A DNA stretch of 64,000 nt, taken from the NCBI GenBank assembly GCA_013099015.1, contig CP039998.1, positions 62,001 through 126,000 on the forward strand, read 5' to 3'. The stretch is from Candidatus Saccharibacteria bacterium oral taxon 488 (lineage in GTDB: Bacteria > Patescibacteriota > Saccharimonadia > Saccharimonadales > Saccharimonadaceae). Position numbers and translations under genes: made by a program. The notes beneath the pieces are model-generated. The model was given only the letters and a program-made list of their open reading frames with translations. It was not told the DNA's origin and did no database searches. Below are positions 40,981-50,728 of this stretch, piece by piece (the first letter of the stretch is position 1; each line of letters starts with the position of its first letter).

Positions 40981-42744
40981 ATGGCGCTACTGACGGATGA
41001 TATGCAGGGAAAATTGATTGGCTTGCTGACGAGCGAGGGCTTGATTGAGCGATCAGTTGTTAAGGAGGCGCAAAAACGCGCCAGCGAATCGGGTAAGCCG
41101 CTACTGTCACTGCTAACTGAGGAGCACCTTTTGGAGAATGAATTATTGGTGCATGCGGTGGCGCAATTATCCGGTGTACCGTATGTTAATCTCGCAAGCA
41201 GCGTGATTGAGCAGCACATCTTGAACCTGCTGCCGGAGGATGTTGCCGAGCGATTTATGGCGGTACCACTGGCCGAGGTGCAGGGGCGCTTGGCGGTGGC
41301 GATGATTGATGCTAATAATGTTCAGGCGGTTGACTACCTAGCAAATCGTATCCAGCGACCGCTCAAGGTATTTATGGCCTCCGAAGAAAGTATCCGTCAC
41401 GTCCTTGGTCAGTACAGAACAGACTTATCATCGGTCAATGAGGCAGCGGAAGACTCGCAGCGCGAAGCACTGGATGAGTCATCGCAGAACATCGTGACGA
41501 TCGTTCAAGATTCGCCGATCTCGCGGGCGCTTAGCACGATCCTGGAGTATGCAGTAAAGAGCCATGCCTCGGATGTACACATTGAGCCATTAGAAAAGGC
41601 GTTGAAAATTCGCTGTCGTGTTGATGGCGTGTTGCGGGAAATTATGCAGCTACCAAAAAGTATTGAACCAGCGCTGGTTAGCCGCATTAAAATTCTATCA
41701 AATCTCAAGATTGATGAGCATCGAATTCCGCAGGATGGTCAGTTCGCGGTCAATGTGGCCGGCAAGGACGTTGACCTGCGTATTGCGATTTCGCCGGTGG
41801 TGTGGGGAGAGCAGGTGGTGATTCGTCTGCTTGATAAGACAGGTAACTCGTTTGATTTGACTGATATGGGGTATGCTGGGCGCGCACTGAGGGCCATCCA
41901 AAAAGGCATCAAGCGGCCGAGCGGAATGATTTTGACGTCTGGGCCGACCGGTTCAGGTAAGTCGACTAGTCTATATGCGCTGATCAAGGAAATCAAGGAC
42001 GACTCGATCAATATTGTGACGCTGGAGGATCCGGTGGAGTACAAGATTGACGGCGTTAATCAGATTCAGGTGCACGCTGATGTTGGACTGACGTTTGCAT
42101 CGGGCTTACGGTCAATTCTCCGGCAGGATCCCGACGTGGTGATGGTTGGTGAGATCCGCGATACCGAGACAGCGAACTTGGCGGTGCAAGCGGCATTGAC
42201 TGGACACTTAGTCTTCTCGACGCTGCACACCAATTCGGCAGCGGGTGTGCTGCCGCGGCTGTTGGATATGGGGATTGAACCGTTCTTGATTGCTAGTACC
42301 GTGAACACCATTATCGGGCAGCGGCTGGTCAGGCGAGTGGCGCCAAAATATGATTCATATCAATCGTCACCACTTGAAACGGAAACTATTCAGTCAACGG
42401 TTGGCCACCTCCTGCCAAAAACCCAGGCTGATATACCGACCGTGTCACAGGATTTGGGCTACAAGGCCTTGCCATTATCTGGTCAAGCCGCTTATACTTT
42501 AGTCAGGGGCCGCGATATGCCGCAGACGCCGCAAGGTTACTCAGGACGATGTGGTTTGTACGAGGTGATGGACGTCACTGAGGAAGTTCAAAACCTGATT
42601 GTCAAGCGGGCAACGAGCGCCGAGATTCAGCGGCTTGCCATTCAGCAAGGCATGATAACGATGCGTCAAGATGGTTATCTCAAGGCGCTCAGTGGCGTGA
42701 CAACATTAGAGGAAGTAAATCGGGTAGCAGCCGATACAGCATAA
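40981..42744 (+). CDS. pilB: Type IV pilus extension ATPase
   Basis: Hexameric AAA+ motor driving pilus extension, 587 residues. An N-terminal MSHEN-type domain, then Walker A GPTGSGKSTSLY, Asp box LEDPVEYK, Walker B DPDVVMVGEIRDTET and His box FSTLHTNSAAG. The tetracysteine zinc module usual in PilB/GspE before the GRxGLYEV end is absent: that segment (about residues 450-525) has no CxxC pairs. A near-perfect GGAGGTGAT sits 6 nt before ATG 40981, the strongest ribosome site in the locus. Confidence 0.95.
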   Translation: MALLTDDMQGKLIGLLTSEGLIERSVVKEAQKRASESGKPLLSLLTEEHLLENELLVHAVAQLSGVPYVNLASSVIEQHILNLLPEDVAERFMAVPLAEVQGRLAVAMIDANNVQAVDYLANRIQRPLKVFMASEESIRHVLGQYRTDLSSVNEAAEDSQREALDESSQNIVTIVQDSPISRALSTILEYAVKSHASDVHIEPLEKALKIRCRVDGVLREIMQLPKSIEPALVSRIKILSNLKIDEHRIPQDGQFAVNVAGKDVDLRIAISPVVWGEQVVIRLLDKTGNSFDLTDMGYAGRALRAIQKGIKRPSGMILTSGPTGSGKSTSLYALIKEIKDDSINIVTLEDPVEYKIDGVNQIQVHADVGLTFASGLRSILRQDPDVVMVGEIRDTETANLAVQAALTGHLVFSTLHTNSAAGVLPRLLDMGIEPFLIASTVNTIIGQRLVRRVAPKYDSYQSSPLETETIQSTVGHLLPKTQADIPTVSQDLGYKALPLSGQAAYTLVRGRDMPQTPQGYSGRCGLYEVMDVTEEVQNLIVKRATSAEIQRLAIQQGMITMRQDGYLKALSGVTTLEEVNRVAADTA

Positions 42745-42762
42745 AAGAAAAGGGGGACGATT

Positions 42763-43833
42763 ATGAACAATCAAGAATTACGCATCGAGATTTTACTAGA
42801 AGAGGTGGTCAAAAAGCGAGCCTCAGACCTTCACATTCAAGTGGGCCTGCCACCGATGCTGCGTATTGACGGAACATTGGTCGCAGCAACGGGCACGCAG
42901 CCGCTTGATGAGGCGACCGTGGAGCGGCTGGTATTTCAGATTCTTGATGAGGATCAGCGGCAAATTTTGCTCAAGGACAAGGAGTTTGACTTTTCGTTTG
43001 CATTCGGTACACTGGGGCGATTCCGGGTGAATGCCTTTCATGAGAGGGGCAACCTGGCGGCGGCGCTGCGCTTAATTCCAAACGAGATCAAGACTGCGCA
43101 GGAGCTGGGCATGCCGCCAATTGTCAATACATTTGCCGACTTTCCACGCGGTCTGGTGTTGGTGACGGGGCCGACTGGCTCTGGTAAATCGACGACGCTG
43201 GCGGCGCTGGTCGACAAAATTAACGCTGAAAAGTCGCAGCACATCATTACCATTGAAGACCCGATCGAATTTACGCACAAGTCAAAGAAGTCAGTGGTAG
43301 TGCAGCGCGAGGTTCATTATGACACCTATTCGTTCTCAGCGGCGCTGCGCTCTAGCCTGCGCCAAGACCCAGACGTGGTGCTGATTGGCGAGATGCGCGA
43401 CCTCGAGACAATCTCGGCGGCGATTACCATTGCCGAGACCGGGCACTTGGTGTTTGCGACGCTACACACCAACTCGGCGGCACAGTCGATTGACCGTATG
43501 ATCGACGTCTTTCCGCCGCACCAACAGCCGCAAATTCGGGCGCAGCTATCAAACATCCTGATGGCAATTTGTTCGCAGCGGCTGGTGCCGTCTATCGGTG
43601 GCGGTCGGGTGGTGGCGGCCGAGATCATGATTGCTAATCCAGCGGTGCGTAACATTATTCGCGAAGGCAAGAGCCATCAGCTGGATGCCGTCATTCAGAC
43701 GGGTGCTGATCAGGGCATGCAGACCATGGATCGGACGCTGGTAAATCTGGTACAAAACGGTACGATTACGTATGATAGTGCCCGTGAGTTTGCGGTTGAT
43801 CTAGCGGAGTTTGAGCGGCTTATTCGAGGATAG
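42763..43833 (+). CDS. pilT: Type IV pilus retraction ATPase
   Basis: Drives pilus retraction and twitching. The 356-residue protein has the PilT N-terminus (ASDLHIQVGLPPMLRIDG), Walker A GPTGSGKSTT, Walker B DPDVVLIGEMRDLET, FATLHTNSAAQSIDRMIDVFP and the AIRAG-like stretch near the end. Presence of both PilB and PilT predicts dynamic, retractable pili. AAAGGGGG precedes ATG 42763, and pilC starts 4 nt after its stop. Confidence 0.96.
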   Translation: MNNQELRIEILLEEVVKKRASDLHIQVGLPPMLRIDGTLVAATGTQPLDEATVERLVFQILDEDQRQILLKDKEFDFSFAFGTLGRFRVNAFHERGNLAAALRLIPNEIKTAQELGMPPIVNTFADFPRGLVLVTGPTGSGKSTTLAALVDKINAEKSQHIITIEDPIEFTHKSKKSVVVQREVHYDTYSFSAALRSSLRQDPDVVLIGEMRDLETISAAITIAETGHLVFATLHTNSAAQSIDRMIDVFPPHQQPQIRAQLSNILMAICSQRLVPSIGGGRVVAAEIMIANPAVRNIIREGKSHQLDAVIQTGADQGMQTMDRTLVNLVQNGTITYDSAREFAVDLAEFERLIRG

Positions 43834-43836
43834 TGC

Positions 43837-45048
43837 ATGAAAAAATATCATTATGAGGCCAGGGATTCAGCCACGCAAAAGATTACCAAGTCGGTTGTGC
43901 AGGCTGAGAGCGAGGTTGCCGCGGCGAAATTGCTGAGCGCTCAGGGCTTCGTGCCGCTGAAAATTGAGCTTCAAGATGAGCGTGAGGGCTTCTTTCAGCG
44001 ATTGTCAAATAAAATATCGTCCAAGGACAAGATCGTCTTTACGCGGCAGTTAGCGACGTTGATTGGTGCGGGGTTGCCGCTGGCGCAGAGCATGCATACG
44101 GTGCTGGAGCAAACTCAGAATAAACAGATGCAGAGTATCATTCAGGAGATAATTTCTGATATTGAGGGCGGCCGGCAGCTATCAAGTGCATTTGAGAAGC
44201 ACCCAGAAGTATTTGACAACGTGTATGTGGCGCTGGTGGCGGCTGGTGAGGTATCAGGAACATTGGACGAAGCACTGAAGCGTATAGCATCACAGCAAGA
44301 AAAGGATACAGCGATGCTTAGCAAAGTGCGTGGTGCCATGGTCTATCCGGCGATTGTGCTGCTGGTGATCATCGCGGTGGTGGTATTCATGCTCGTGATG
44401 GTAGTGCCGCAGGTCGAAGGACTGTATGGTAGCTTACATAAAGAGCTACCGTTTACAACGAAGGCCATGGTCAGCGTTGCTGGTTTTTTGGCGCAGTTTT
44501 GGTGGGCGCTGGTGATTTTACTTGGTATCGGTTTGTATTTCTTTCAGCAGTATCTCAAAACCGAGGCTGGTATTCGCGCTAAAGATACGTTCAAGCTGAA
44601 CATACCAGTGTTTGACGCTATGTTCCGCAAGCTGTACATGGCTCGCTTTACTCGTACCGGTCAAACGCTTCTTAATAGCGGGGTGGCGATGCTGGACATG
44701 CTGCGCATCACCGCTCGGGCGGTCAATAATTCGATTATCCGTCAAGGCATTGAGCGTGCCAGTGAAAAGGTGAAGGGCGGCAAGGCGCTGTCGGTGTCCC
44801 TAAAAAATGAGGATTATATCTTGCCAATGGTGCCGCAGATGATCAAGATTGGCGAACAGTCGGGTAAAATCGACGAGATGATGGGCAAGTGTGCGCAGAT
44901 TTACGAAGATGAGCTGGATGAGGAGATCAAGGCGATCACGACGACGATTGAACCGGTGCTGATGGTGGTCTTGGCGGTCGTGGCCGGCGTGATGGTGGGT
45001 GCGATAATCTTTCCAATTTATAATCTGGTCGGAGACATTAGCCTCTAG
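43837..45048 (+). CDS. pilC: Type IV pilus inner-membrane platform protein
   Basis: Platform protein that links the ATPases to the growing pilus, 403 residues. Two GspF domains in tandem (first about 65-190, second about 265-390), each followed by hydrophobic helices. The IVFTRQLATLIGAGLPL motif and its counterpart ARFTRTGQTLLNSGVAM mark the two repeats. It closes the pilM-to-pilC operon. The next gene has its own promoter. Confidence 0.95.
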   Translation: MKKYHYEARDSATQKITKSVVQAESEVAAAKLLSAQGFVPLKIELQDEREGFFQRLSNKISSKDKIVFTRQLATLIGAGLPLAQSMHTVLEQTQNKQMQSIIQEIISDIEGGRQLSSAFEKHPEVFDNVYVALVAAGEVSGTLDEALKRIASQQEKDTAMLSKVRGAMVYPAIVLLVIIAVVVFMLVMVVPQVEGLYGSLHKELPFTTKAMVSVAGFLAQFWWALVILLGIGLYFFQQYLKTEAGIRAKDTFKLNIPVFDAMFRKLYMARFTRTGQTLLNSGVAMLDMLRITARAVNNSIIRQGIERASEKVKGGKALSVSLKNEDYILPMVPQMIKIGEQSGKIDEMMGKCAQIYEDELDEEIKAITTTIEPVLMVVLAVVAGVMVGAIIFPIYNLVGDISL

Positions 45049-45074
45049 ACAATCCATAAGCAGTACAGTATAAT
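45046..45074 (+). promoter_or_regulatory. Promoter of the main-locus pilin
   Basis: TAGACA (45046-45051), overlapping the pilC stop, 17 nt, TATAAT (45069-45074). With the terminator at 45613 this makes the pilin its own transcription unit, as expected for an abundant subunit. Confidence 0.75.
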
Positions 45075-45113
45075 AGCAAGAGAAAGTTAAGTCACAGAAA
45101 GGTGGGCAACTTC

Positions 45114-45587
45114 ATGGCTCAGCAAAAAGCAAATAAAGGATTCACAATCATCGAGGTCGTGTTGGTGCTGGCAATCGCTGGGCTGATATTCTTGATGGTA
45201 TTCTTGGCATGGCCGGCCTTGCAGCGCAGCCAGCGCGACACACAACGACGCAGTGACGTGACTCGGTTTGTCTCGCAGGTGAATAGTTACGCGACGAATA
45301 ACAAAGGAAGTATTCCGAAAACCGATACAGGATCGATTAATAGCTTCCTTGATTCGTATATGAAGCGTGGCAACGGTGAATTCAAGGATCCGCAGACAGG
45401 CAATAATTACAGCGTGGTAACTGGTGTCGCTCAGCAGGGTTCGGCAACGACCGAGAAGATGGTCTATGCCACGAGCGCTCAATGTGATGGCGAAAATATT
45501 GTTGCCAAAAGTGGTTCGCCGCGCTCGTTCGCCGTCAAAGTGCAGCTGGAAGGAAGCGGTGCGTTTTGTAAAGACAACCAAAACTAA
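45114..45587 (+). CDS. Type IV pilin (likely major subunit)
   Basis: A 157-residue prepilin: KGFTIIEVVLVLAIAG with Gly-1, Phe+1 and Glu+5, then a hydrophobic helix and a C-terminal domain with a Cys pair (AQCDGE, AFCKDN). AAAGGTGG lies 9 nt before ATG 45114, and an in-frame GTG at 45102 overlaps that site. It has its own consensus promoter and strong terminator within the pilus locus, which is why it is proposed as the major pilin. Confidence 0.88.
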   Translation: MAQQKANKGFTIIEVVLVLAIAGLIFLMVFLAWPALQRSQRDTQRRSDVTRFVSQVNSYATNNKGSIPKTDTGSINSFLDSYMKRGNGEFKDPQTGNNYSVVTGVAQQGSATTEKMVYATSAQCDGENIVAKSGSPRSFAVKVQLEGSGAFCKDNQN

Positions 45588-45612
45588 AACTAGCCAAAGA
45601 CAACGAATTATT

Positions 45613-45647
45613 AGCAGCCTCCTACCATCAGGGGGCTGCTTTTTTTA
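45613..45647 (+). terminator. Strong terminator after the pilin
   Basis: AGCAGCCTCC (45613-45622) pairs with GGGGGCTGCT (45631-45640) around 8 nt, one mismatch-tolerant pair included, then seven T. Confidence 0.9.
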
Positions 45648-45671
45648 TGATTTCTTGTTACCATTAACAGT

Positions 45672-46538
45672 ATGATGGTAGTGACAATACTGGTGGGTGT
45701 GGCAATGCTTGGCGCAGTGATGGGAAGTTTTATCGGTGCTCAGGTGTGGCGAGTCCGTGCTCGGCAGCTCGTTGAAGACAAGCAGGCCGGCGGACCGGTT
45801 GATACGCGGGAGCTCCGCCGCCTGAAGCCGCTACTTAAGCCTCTCAAGGACGATCGATCGCGGTGTCTTTCCTGTGGGCACGAGCTACGCTGGTATGATT
45901 TGTTGCCAGTGGTGAGCTGGCTGGCCGCTAGAGGTCGCTGTCGGTACTGCCAGGCGCCGATTGGCTGGATGGAGCTGGGGCTCGAAGTGGCGATGGTCGG
46001 GTTGTTTGTGGCAGTGACGTGGCATGGCATGATGACGTTTACGGCACCACTAGTGATAACGAAGGTCGCAATTATACTGATGGGGCTATCATATCTAGCG
46101 TTCCTGTTCGTGTATGACAAGCGGTGGTTTTTGCTCCCGGACGTGGCGAATTGGCCGTTCGTGATGTTGGGAGTACTATTTGCTGGGATTCACGTGGCGA
46201 CTGGTCAGCTACCGGGCGGAGTGCTTGGACTGATGGCAGCGGTCGTCATTCTCAGTGGCGTGTACGCATTGCTCTACGTTGTGTCGAGTGGTCGCTGGAT
46301 AGGATTTGGTGATGTCAAGCTGACGCTCGGTCTCGCCCTCTTTTTGATGGATTGGCGGCTAGCATTTCTTGCGCTCTTTTTAGCAAATTTACTCGGTACG
46401 CTACTGGTACTGCCGGGGATGCTTCGAGGCACAGTGCAGCGTGGAGCGCGAATCCCATTCGGGCCGCTACTAATCGTTGGCTTTCTTATCTCGTGGTTTT
46501 TTGGTGCCAGGATTGTGGATTGGCTTATCGTGATTTGA
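45672..46538 (+). CDS. pilD: Prepilin peptidase / N-methyltransferase
   Basis: Membrane aspartyl protease that cuts the leader of prepilins. The 288-residue protein has the N-terminal cytoplasmic loop with two CxxC pairs (CLSCG and CRYCQ), about seven or eight membrane helices, and both catalytic Asp sites: the one in FVYDKRWFLLPD and the GxGD-type GFGDVKL. ATG 45672 (or 45675) follows a possible TGT-extended TACCAT 7 nt upstream, so it may be leaderless. Confidence 0.94.
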   Translation: MMVVTILVGVAMLGAVMGSFIGAQVWRVRARQLVEDKQAGGPVDTRELRRLKPLLKPLKDDRSRCLSCGHELRWYDLLPVVSWLAARGRCRYCQAPIGWMELGLEVAMVGLFVAVTWHGMMTFTAPLVITKVAIILMGLSYLAFLFVYDKRWFLLPDVANWPFVMLGVLFAGIHVATGQLPGGVLGLMAAVVILSGVYALLYVVSSGRWIGFGDVKLTLGLALFLMDWRLAFLALFLANLLGTLLVLPGMLRGTVQRGARIPFGPLLIVGFLISWFFGARIVDWLIVI

Positions 46539-46565
46539 TAGTGCTTATGCTATAATAATGAGCAT

Positions 46566-47303
46566 ATGAAACGGTGGCAATCCGGGTTTACAATCGTTGA
46601 AGTGGTGTTGTTCTTGGCGATCACTGGCCTGTTGACCGTTGGCTTGTTAGCTGGCGTGAGTGCTGCATTGCGCCAACAACAATATCATGACGCTGTTCAA
46701 TCGTTTGCCGGCTTTATTCGTGATCAGTATAGCCGAGTGATTAGCATCGAGAATGATCGGGGCGATCGCGACACATGTCCTGTTAAGGGTGCAACAAACG
46801 ACGGAGCTCGGGGCCAGTCGAATTGCGTTGTCGTTGGTCGCTATGTCAAGTCGACGAATTCCGAGGCACGTTCATTTACCGCCTATCCGCTGTATGCTCT
46901 GAAACGCTCGGGAGTGTGGACGTATAGCTATAGTGAGAGTGAGGCAAATACCTATACGGTTGGCTGGGGTGCGCAGGTACGCTCGCTCACGGCAACTAAT
47001 ACCATTGGTAGAGAACTGGCTCTATTAATATACCGCGATCCAGATAGCGGGCAGGTTATCGTACGCACGAATGATGCGCCATATTCACCAGCTAATATTA
47101 ATAATTTTATTCGCAATATGCAGCCGAATGGCGGTATGTATACGGCCGATTTACAGCTGCGGCAGCGAGAGTTTTGTATCTATGATACTGGCTGGTCAGT
47201 TGGCCAGAGGCTGTCAGTCTTTCTGGGGGCAAAGGCTGGCTCGAGCGAGGCCGTGACGGTTGGTCATGCAACAAAGGGGTGCGATAATGAAGCGACGGCA
47301 TAG
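46566..47303 (+). CDS. Minor pilin / pseudopilin
   Basis: A 245-residue prepilin-like protein: SGFTIVEVVLFLAITG with Phe+1 and Glu+5, hydrophobic helix, then a larger globular domain with several Cys (DTCPVK, NCVVVG, FCIYDT, GCDNEA). TGC-extended TATAAT (46551-46556) is 9 nt before the ATG. First of four overlapping minor-pilin genes. Confidence 0.85.
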   Translation: MKRWQSGFTIVEVVLFLAITGLLTVGLLAGVSAALRQQQYHDAVQSFAGFIRDQYSRVISIENDRGDRDTCPVKGATNDGARGQSNCVVVGRYVKSTNSEARSFTAYPLYALKRSGVWTYSYSESEANTYTVGWGAQVRSLTATNTIGRELALLIYRDPDSGQVIVRTNDAPYSPANINNFIRNMQPNGGMYTADLQLRQREFCIYDTGWSVGQRLSVFLGAKAGSSEAVTVGHATKGCDNEATA

Positions 47304-47847
47304 CGCGCGGGGTGACACGATCATTGAAGTGGTGATGGCGGTAGCGATGTTTAGCATGCTGGCGATCGGCATCATGGCACTTATGAACAGTGGTATTGCT
47401 ATGGCGCAGCGATCATTAGAGTTGACGCTTGTGCGGCAACAGATTGATAGTCAAGCAGAAATGCTGCGCTACATTCACGACAAGTCATCTCAAGCCGGCA
47501 GCTCATTTGCTACCCTCTGGGACGCGATGAAAGGTCGGACTATTGACCACGCTAATTCGCTATTGAATGTTAATCGATGTCCAGAGGTAATGCCGAGTGG
47601 GGGATTTGCCCTAGCGCCCAGCAAAAACACCTTTCAGTTGATTACTAATAAGTATGAATTATCGCCGACATATGCCAAGATTTCAACTGCCCGAAATCCA
47701 ATTTCTTTAGGTATTTCAATTCAGCTGGTGCGTGTTGAAGGCGGCCGCGCCTATGATGCGTATATTCAGGCCTGCTGGATGAGTGTGGGGACTGACCGGC
47801 CAATGACCACGGGGACGATTGTGAGGATGTATGACACAGCGGTATAG
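47287..47847 (+). CDS. Minor pilin (PilV/GspI-like)
   Basis: A 186-residue protein with a variant class III signal, RGDTIIEVVMAVAMF: Gly-1 and Glu+5 are kept, but +1 is Asp rather than Phe. AAAGGGGTG precedes ATG 47287, which overlaps the previous gene by 17 nt. Two Cys in the globular domain. The order and overlaps are those of minor-pilin operons. Confidence 0.8.
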   Translation: MKRRHSARGDTIIEVVMAVAMFSMLAIGIMALMNSGIAMAQRSLELTLVRQQIDSQAEMLRYIHDKSSQAGSSFATLWDAMKGRTIDHANSLLNVNRCPEVMPSGGFALAPSKNTFQLITNKYELSPTYAKISTARNPISLGISIQLVRVEGGRAYDAYIQACWMSVGTDRPMTTGTIVRMYDTAV

Positions 47848-48565
47848 ACGATACGGGTTTACCTTGATTGAACTGATGCTGGCGATGGCATTTGTGTCGG
47901 TGTTGCTGCTGGCGATTGCTACGATAGCGATCCAGGCTGGCAAGCTGTATAATCGAGGTCTCACGCTCAAAAGTATCAATCAGTCCGGCCGCGAAATTAG
48001 CGATAGCTTGCGGCGCGACTTTTTGCAGGCAAATGCCGGCAAGATAAGTGGTAATGCTAATTCGGCCGTTGTCATGGTGCAGGCGGGTGGTGCCGATCGG
48101 AGCGGCCGACTCTGTCTGGGTGACTATTCATATGTCTGGAATGTACCAAAGGTTGTCTCTGGAGAAGTGAAGGCCGGTGCGGGTATTATTACCGAGGTTG
48201 GTGGGCCGCATTCTGGTCGTCCGATTAATTTTGCTCGAGTGATTGACCCAGATGGTATGCTGTGCCAAAAAAATCAAACAACGGGGGCGTATATGTCAAC
48301 GGTCGCGACGGATAAAGTGACACATCTTCTCAAGCCAGCCGGGTCAAATGATGTGGTTCTGGCAATTCATCAAATGAAAGCAGCGCGAGTGGCGGGTGAT
48401 AGCGGGGCAGACAGTCTGTATCGTTTGGAATTTGTCCTTGGAACCAGCCAGCTTGAGGCGGTTAATACAGCCAATGGCACCTGTAAGCCACCGGCGGATA
48501 ACAGTGAGAATCTCGACTTTTGCGCGATAAATAGCTTTGAGATGATTGTGAGGACAAATGGATAA
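47831..48565 (+). CDS. Minor pilin (PilW/GspJ-like)
   Basis: A 244-residue prepilin-like protein with YGFTLIELMLAMAFVSVLLLAI at the N-terminus (Phe+1, Glu+5) and a larger beta-rich domain. It overlaps the genes on both sides (17 nt and 8 nt). GTGAGG lies before the ATG. Confidence 0.82.
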   Translation: MTQRYRRYGFTLIELMLAMAFVSVLLLAIATIAIQAGKLYNRGLTLKSINQSGREISDSLRRDFLQANAGKISGNANSAVVMVQAGGADRSGRLCLGDYSYVWNVPKVVSGEVKAGAGIITEVGGPHSGRPINFARVIDPDGMLCQKNQTTGAYMSTVATDKVTHLLKPAGSNDVVLAIHQMKAARVAGDSGADSLYRLEFVLGTSQLEAVNTANGTCKPPADNSENLDFCAINSFEMIVRTNG

Positions 48566-49712
48566 AATAGCGAGAAATAATCAATCAGGTGCGGTGTCGT
48601 TATTTGCAGTGATTTTTGCGACACTGTTACTAACGGTTTTGATGCTCGGCTTCATGCGGCTCATAATGGTTGATCAGCGACAGGCTCTGAACAACGAACT
48701 GTCACAAAGTGCGTACGATGCGGCCCTGTCTGGTGTTGAAGACGCTAAGCGAGTCGTACGTGCTTGTCAAAAACGAGATAATGGAGGCAGGGCCTGCGAG
48801 CAGCTACGACTACCCAATGACTGTAAAGTAGTCGCACGCGCAGGTGTCGCTGGCAATGTGGCCGCTAACGAGACGCTGATTCAGTCGCGTCGCTCAGGGG
48901 ACGGTAAAGAGTTCAACCAAGCCTATACCTGTGTCAATATTACGATGGATACGGAAGATTTCCTGGTTAGCATACCCGAAGGATCATCTCGTCTCGTACC
49001 ACTGAAAGCCAAAGCTGAATTTAATAAAATTGTCCTCGAGTGGTTCACTAAAGAGGATGCGAACGGTAACGTGGCTGCTGGACGAGTAAAAAATGCTGCC
49101 TCGGCGTCAACCTCGCTGCCAGCGTACAGTGACTGGGATGAGTCGCCGTCTCGTCCCGCACCCGCGCTACTACGCACTCAGATGATTTTTCCAGGCGATA
49201 CATTCGACCTTGCTAGTCTTGATAGCTCTCGCGTTGCGACGATGTTCCTCTATCCACGGACGCTGAGTGTCCCCGGGCCGACGAACGGAGGTGTATCGGC
49301 AATTAATCTACCACGAGCGGGCGGCGGTGGGCAGTTTAACAATGCTCCGACACCGGTGAGCTGTTCTCCAGATTTTGCGAATAGTGGCTATTCGTGCCGA
49401 GCCACAATTGATATATCACCTGTTACGGCCGCCGCCAGCGTTAATTCATTCTTGCGTCTGACACCGCTATATCGCATGTCACACGTGCGAATTGCCCTAT
49501 ATAATGGTGCAGAACCGGTCAAGTTTGATGGTGTTCAGCCGGCGGTCGATGCGACTGGTCGTGCCAGTAATGTGTTTCGACGGGTTGAGGCGCGTCTCCA
49601 GATAGGTGACGATTTCCCGTATCCTGAAAATGCTATTGACCTTGAGAACAGCCTCTGTAAAGACTTTTCGGTGACCGAAGGCAGCGTAACGTCGGGTAAC
49701 TGTCGGCCGTAG
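48558..49712 (+). CDS. PilX-like membrane protein of the minor-pilin cluster
   Basis: A 384-residue protein with an N-terminal hydrophobic helix (NQSGAVSLFAVIFATLLLTV), then helix and a long exported domain with several Cys. The helix begins after Ser-Gly but lacks Glu+5, as in PilX/GspK-type proteins. GTGAGG precedes ATG 48558. It closes the pilus locus, 13 nt from the convergent recombinase. Confidence 0.75.
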   Translation: MDKIARNNQSGAVSLFAVIFATLLLTVLMLGFMRLIMVDQRQALNNELSQSAYDAALSGVEDAKRVVRACQKRDNGGRACEQLRLPNDCKVVARAGVAGNVAANETLIQSRRSGDGKEFNQAYTCVNITMDTEDFLVSIPEGSSRLVPLKAKAEFNKIVLEWFTKEDANGNVAAGRVKNAASASTSLPAYSDWDESPSRPAPALLRTQMIFPGDTFDLASLDSSRVATMFLYPRTLSVPGPTNGGVSAINLPRAGGGGQFNNAPTPVSCSPDFANSGYSCRATIDISPVTAAASVNSFLRLTPLYRMSHVRIALYNGAEPVKFDGVQPAVDATGRASNVFRRVEARLQIGDDFPYPENAIDLENSLCKDFSVTEGSVTSGNCRP

Positions 49713-49724
49713 TGTCTTAGGGGT

Positions 49725-50645
49725 CTATCTCGTATCACTGTGAAAGCGTTCGTGGACGTCTTTGAGGTGCTGGTCGGTGACGTGTGTGTAAATCTGGGTC
49801 GTGGCGATATTGCTATGACCAAGCATCGATTGTACCGCCCGTAGGTCCGCTCCATTCATCAGAAGGTCGGTGGCAAAGCTATGACGCATAGTGTGCGGGC
49901 TAACGTGCTTGGTGATGCCAGCAAGTCGGGCATAGTGCGATACCATCCGCTGGATCGAGCGAGCACTCAGCCGACGATAATCGCCAGAAACTGATGGCTT
50001 TGCTAGGCGCCTGCTATAGCTGATGAATAGAGCCGGCAGGTTGTCATGCCGCGCGTCAAGGTAATTTTTGACGTGCTCGGCAGCGGACATTGAGACAAAT
50101 ACGGGCCGGTCTTTCTGGCCCTTGCCGCGCACCATAAACTCGCGTCGAGCGAGATTGATGTGGTCACGGTTCAAGTTAACAAGTTCCGACACGCGCAGTC
50201 CGCTCGAAAACAAAAGCTCAATGATTGCTCGGTCGCGAAGGCCCGGTTCATTGTCCAGGGGGATCTGCTCAATTAGTCGTACCACCTCGTCGTAGTGAAG
50301 AAATGTGACTTGTTTGCGAACGGTTTTTGGTAGGGTAATCTTGTCGGCAGCTAGCGAAGAGATATCCCGTTGTGATAAATACGTCAACAATCCACGTAGG
50401 GCGATCAAGTGATAGTTTTGTGTAATTAACAACAATTCTTCACCGGTGTTGCTATTTTTATAACGGTTTAACCAGAGGCGATACTTACGAATTGTCTCTG
50501 ATGTTATTTTTGCAACATCAATATCACCAGCAAAATCAATGAAGCGTTCAAGGTATAATTTGTAGTTCTCAATGGTGCGAGGACTACGGCCACCCTCAAC
50601 TTCTAGGTGCTCCAGGAAATCTGCTAATGCTTCGGAGAAATACAT
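49725..50645 (-). CDS. Tyrosine recombinase, XerC/XerD type
   Basis: Site-specific recombinase for chromosome-dimer resolution. The 306-residue protein has an N-terminal SAM-like core-binding domain (ALADFLEHLEVEGGRSPRTIENYKLYLERF) and a catalytic domain with Arg in FSSGLRVSEL, His-x-x-Arg in HTMRHSFATDLL, the last His/Trp position in LGHSNIATTQIYTH and the nucleophile Tyr just after. Only one Xer is visible here, so XerC and XerD cannot be told apart. ATG 50645 lies 6 nt after TAAAAT (50652-50657 on this strand), so leaderless. Confidence 0.92.
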   Translation of the reverse strand: MYFSEALADFLEHLEVEGGRSPRTIENYKLYLERFIDFAGDIDVAKITSETIRKYRLWLNRYKNSNTGEELLLITQNYHLIALRGLLTYLSQRDISSLAADKITLPKTVRKQVTFLHYDEVVRLIEQIPLDNEPGLRDRAIIELLFSSGLRVSELVNLNRDHINLARREFMVRGKGQKDRPVFVSMSAAEHVKNYLDARHDNLPALFISYSRRLAKPSVSGDYRRLSARSIQRMVSHYARLAGITKHVSPHTMRHSFATDLLMNGADLRAVQSMLGHSNIATTQIYTHVTDQHLKDVHERFHSDTR

Positions 50646-50728
50646 AGTTTAATTTTAACAACATCTATACCGTTTATCAAATGAATACTTTTTGCTATGA
50701 TGAAGAAAATAATACACGAAGGAGGCGT

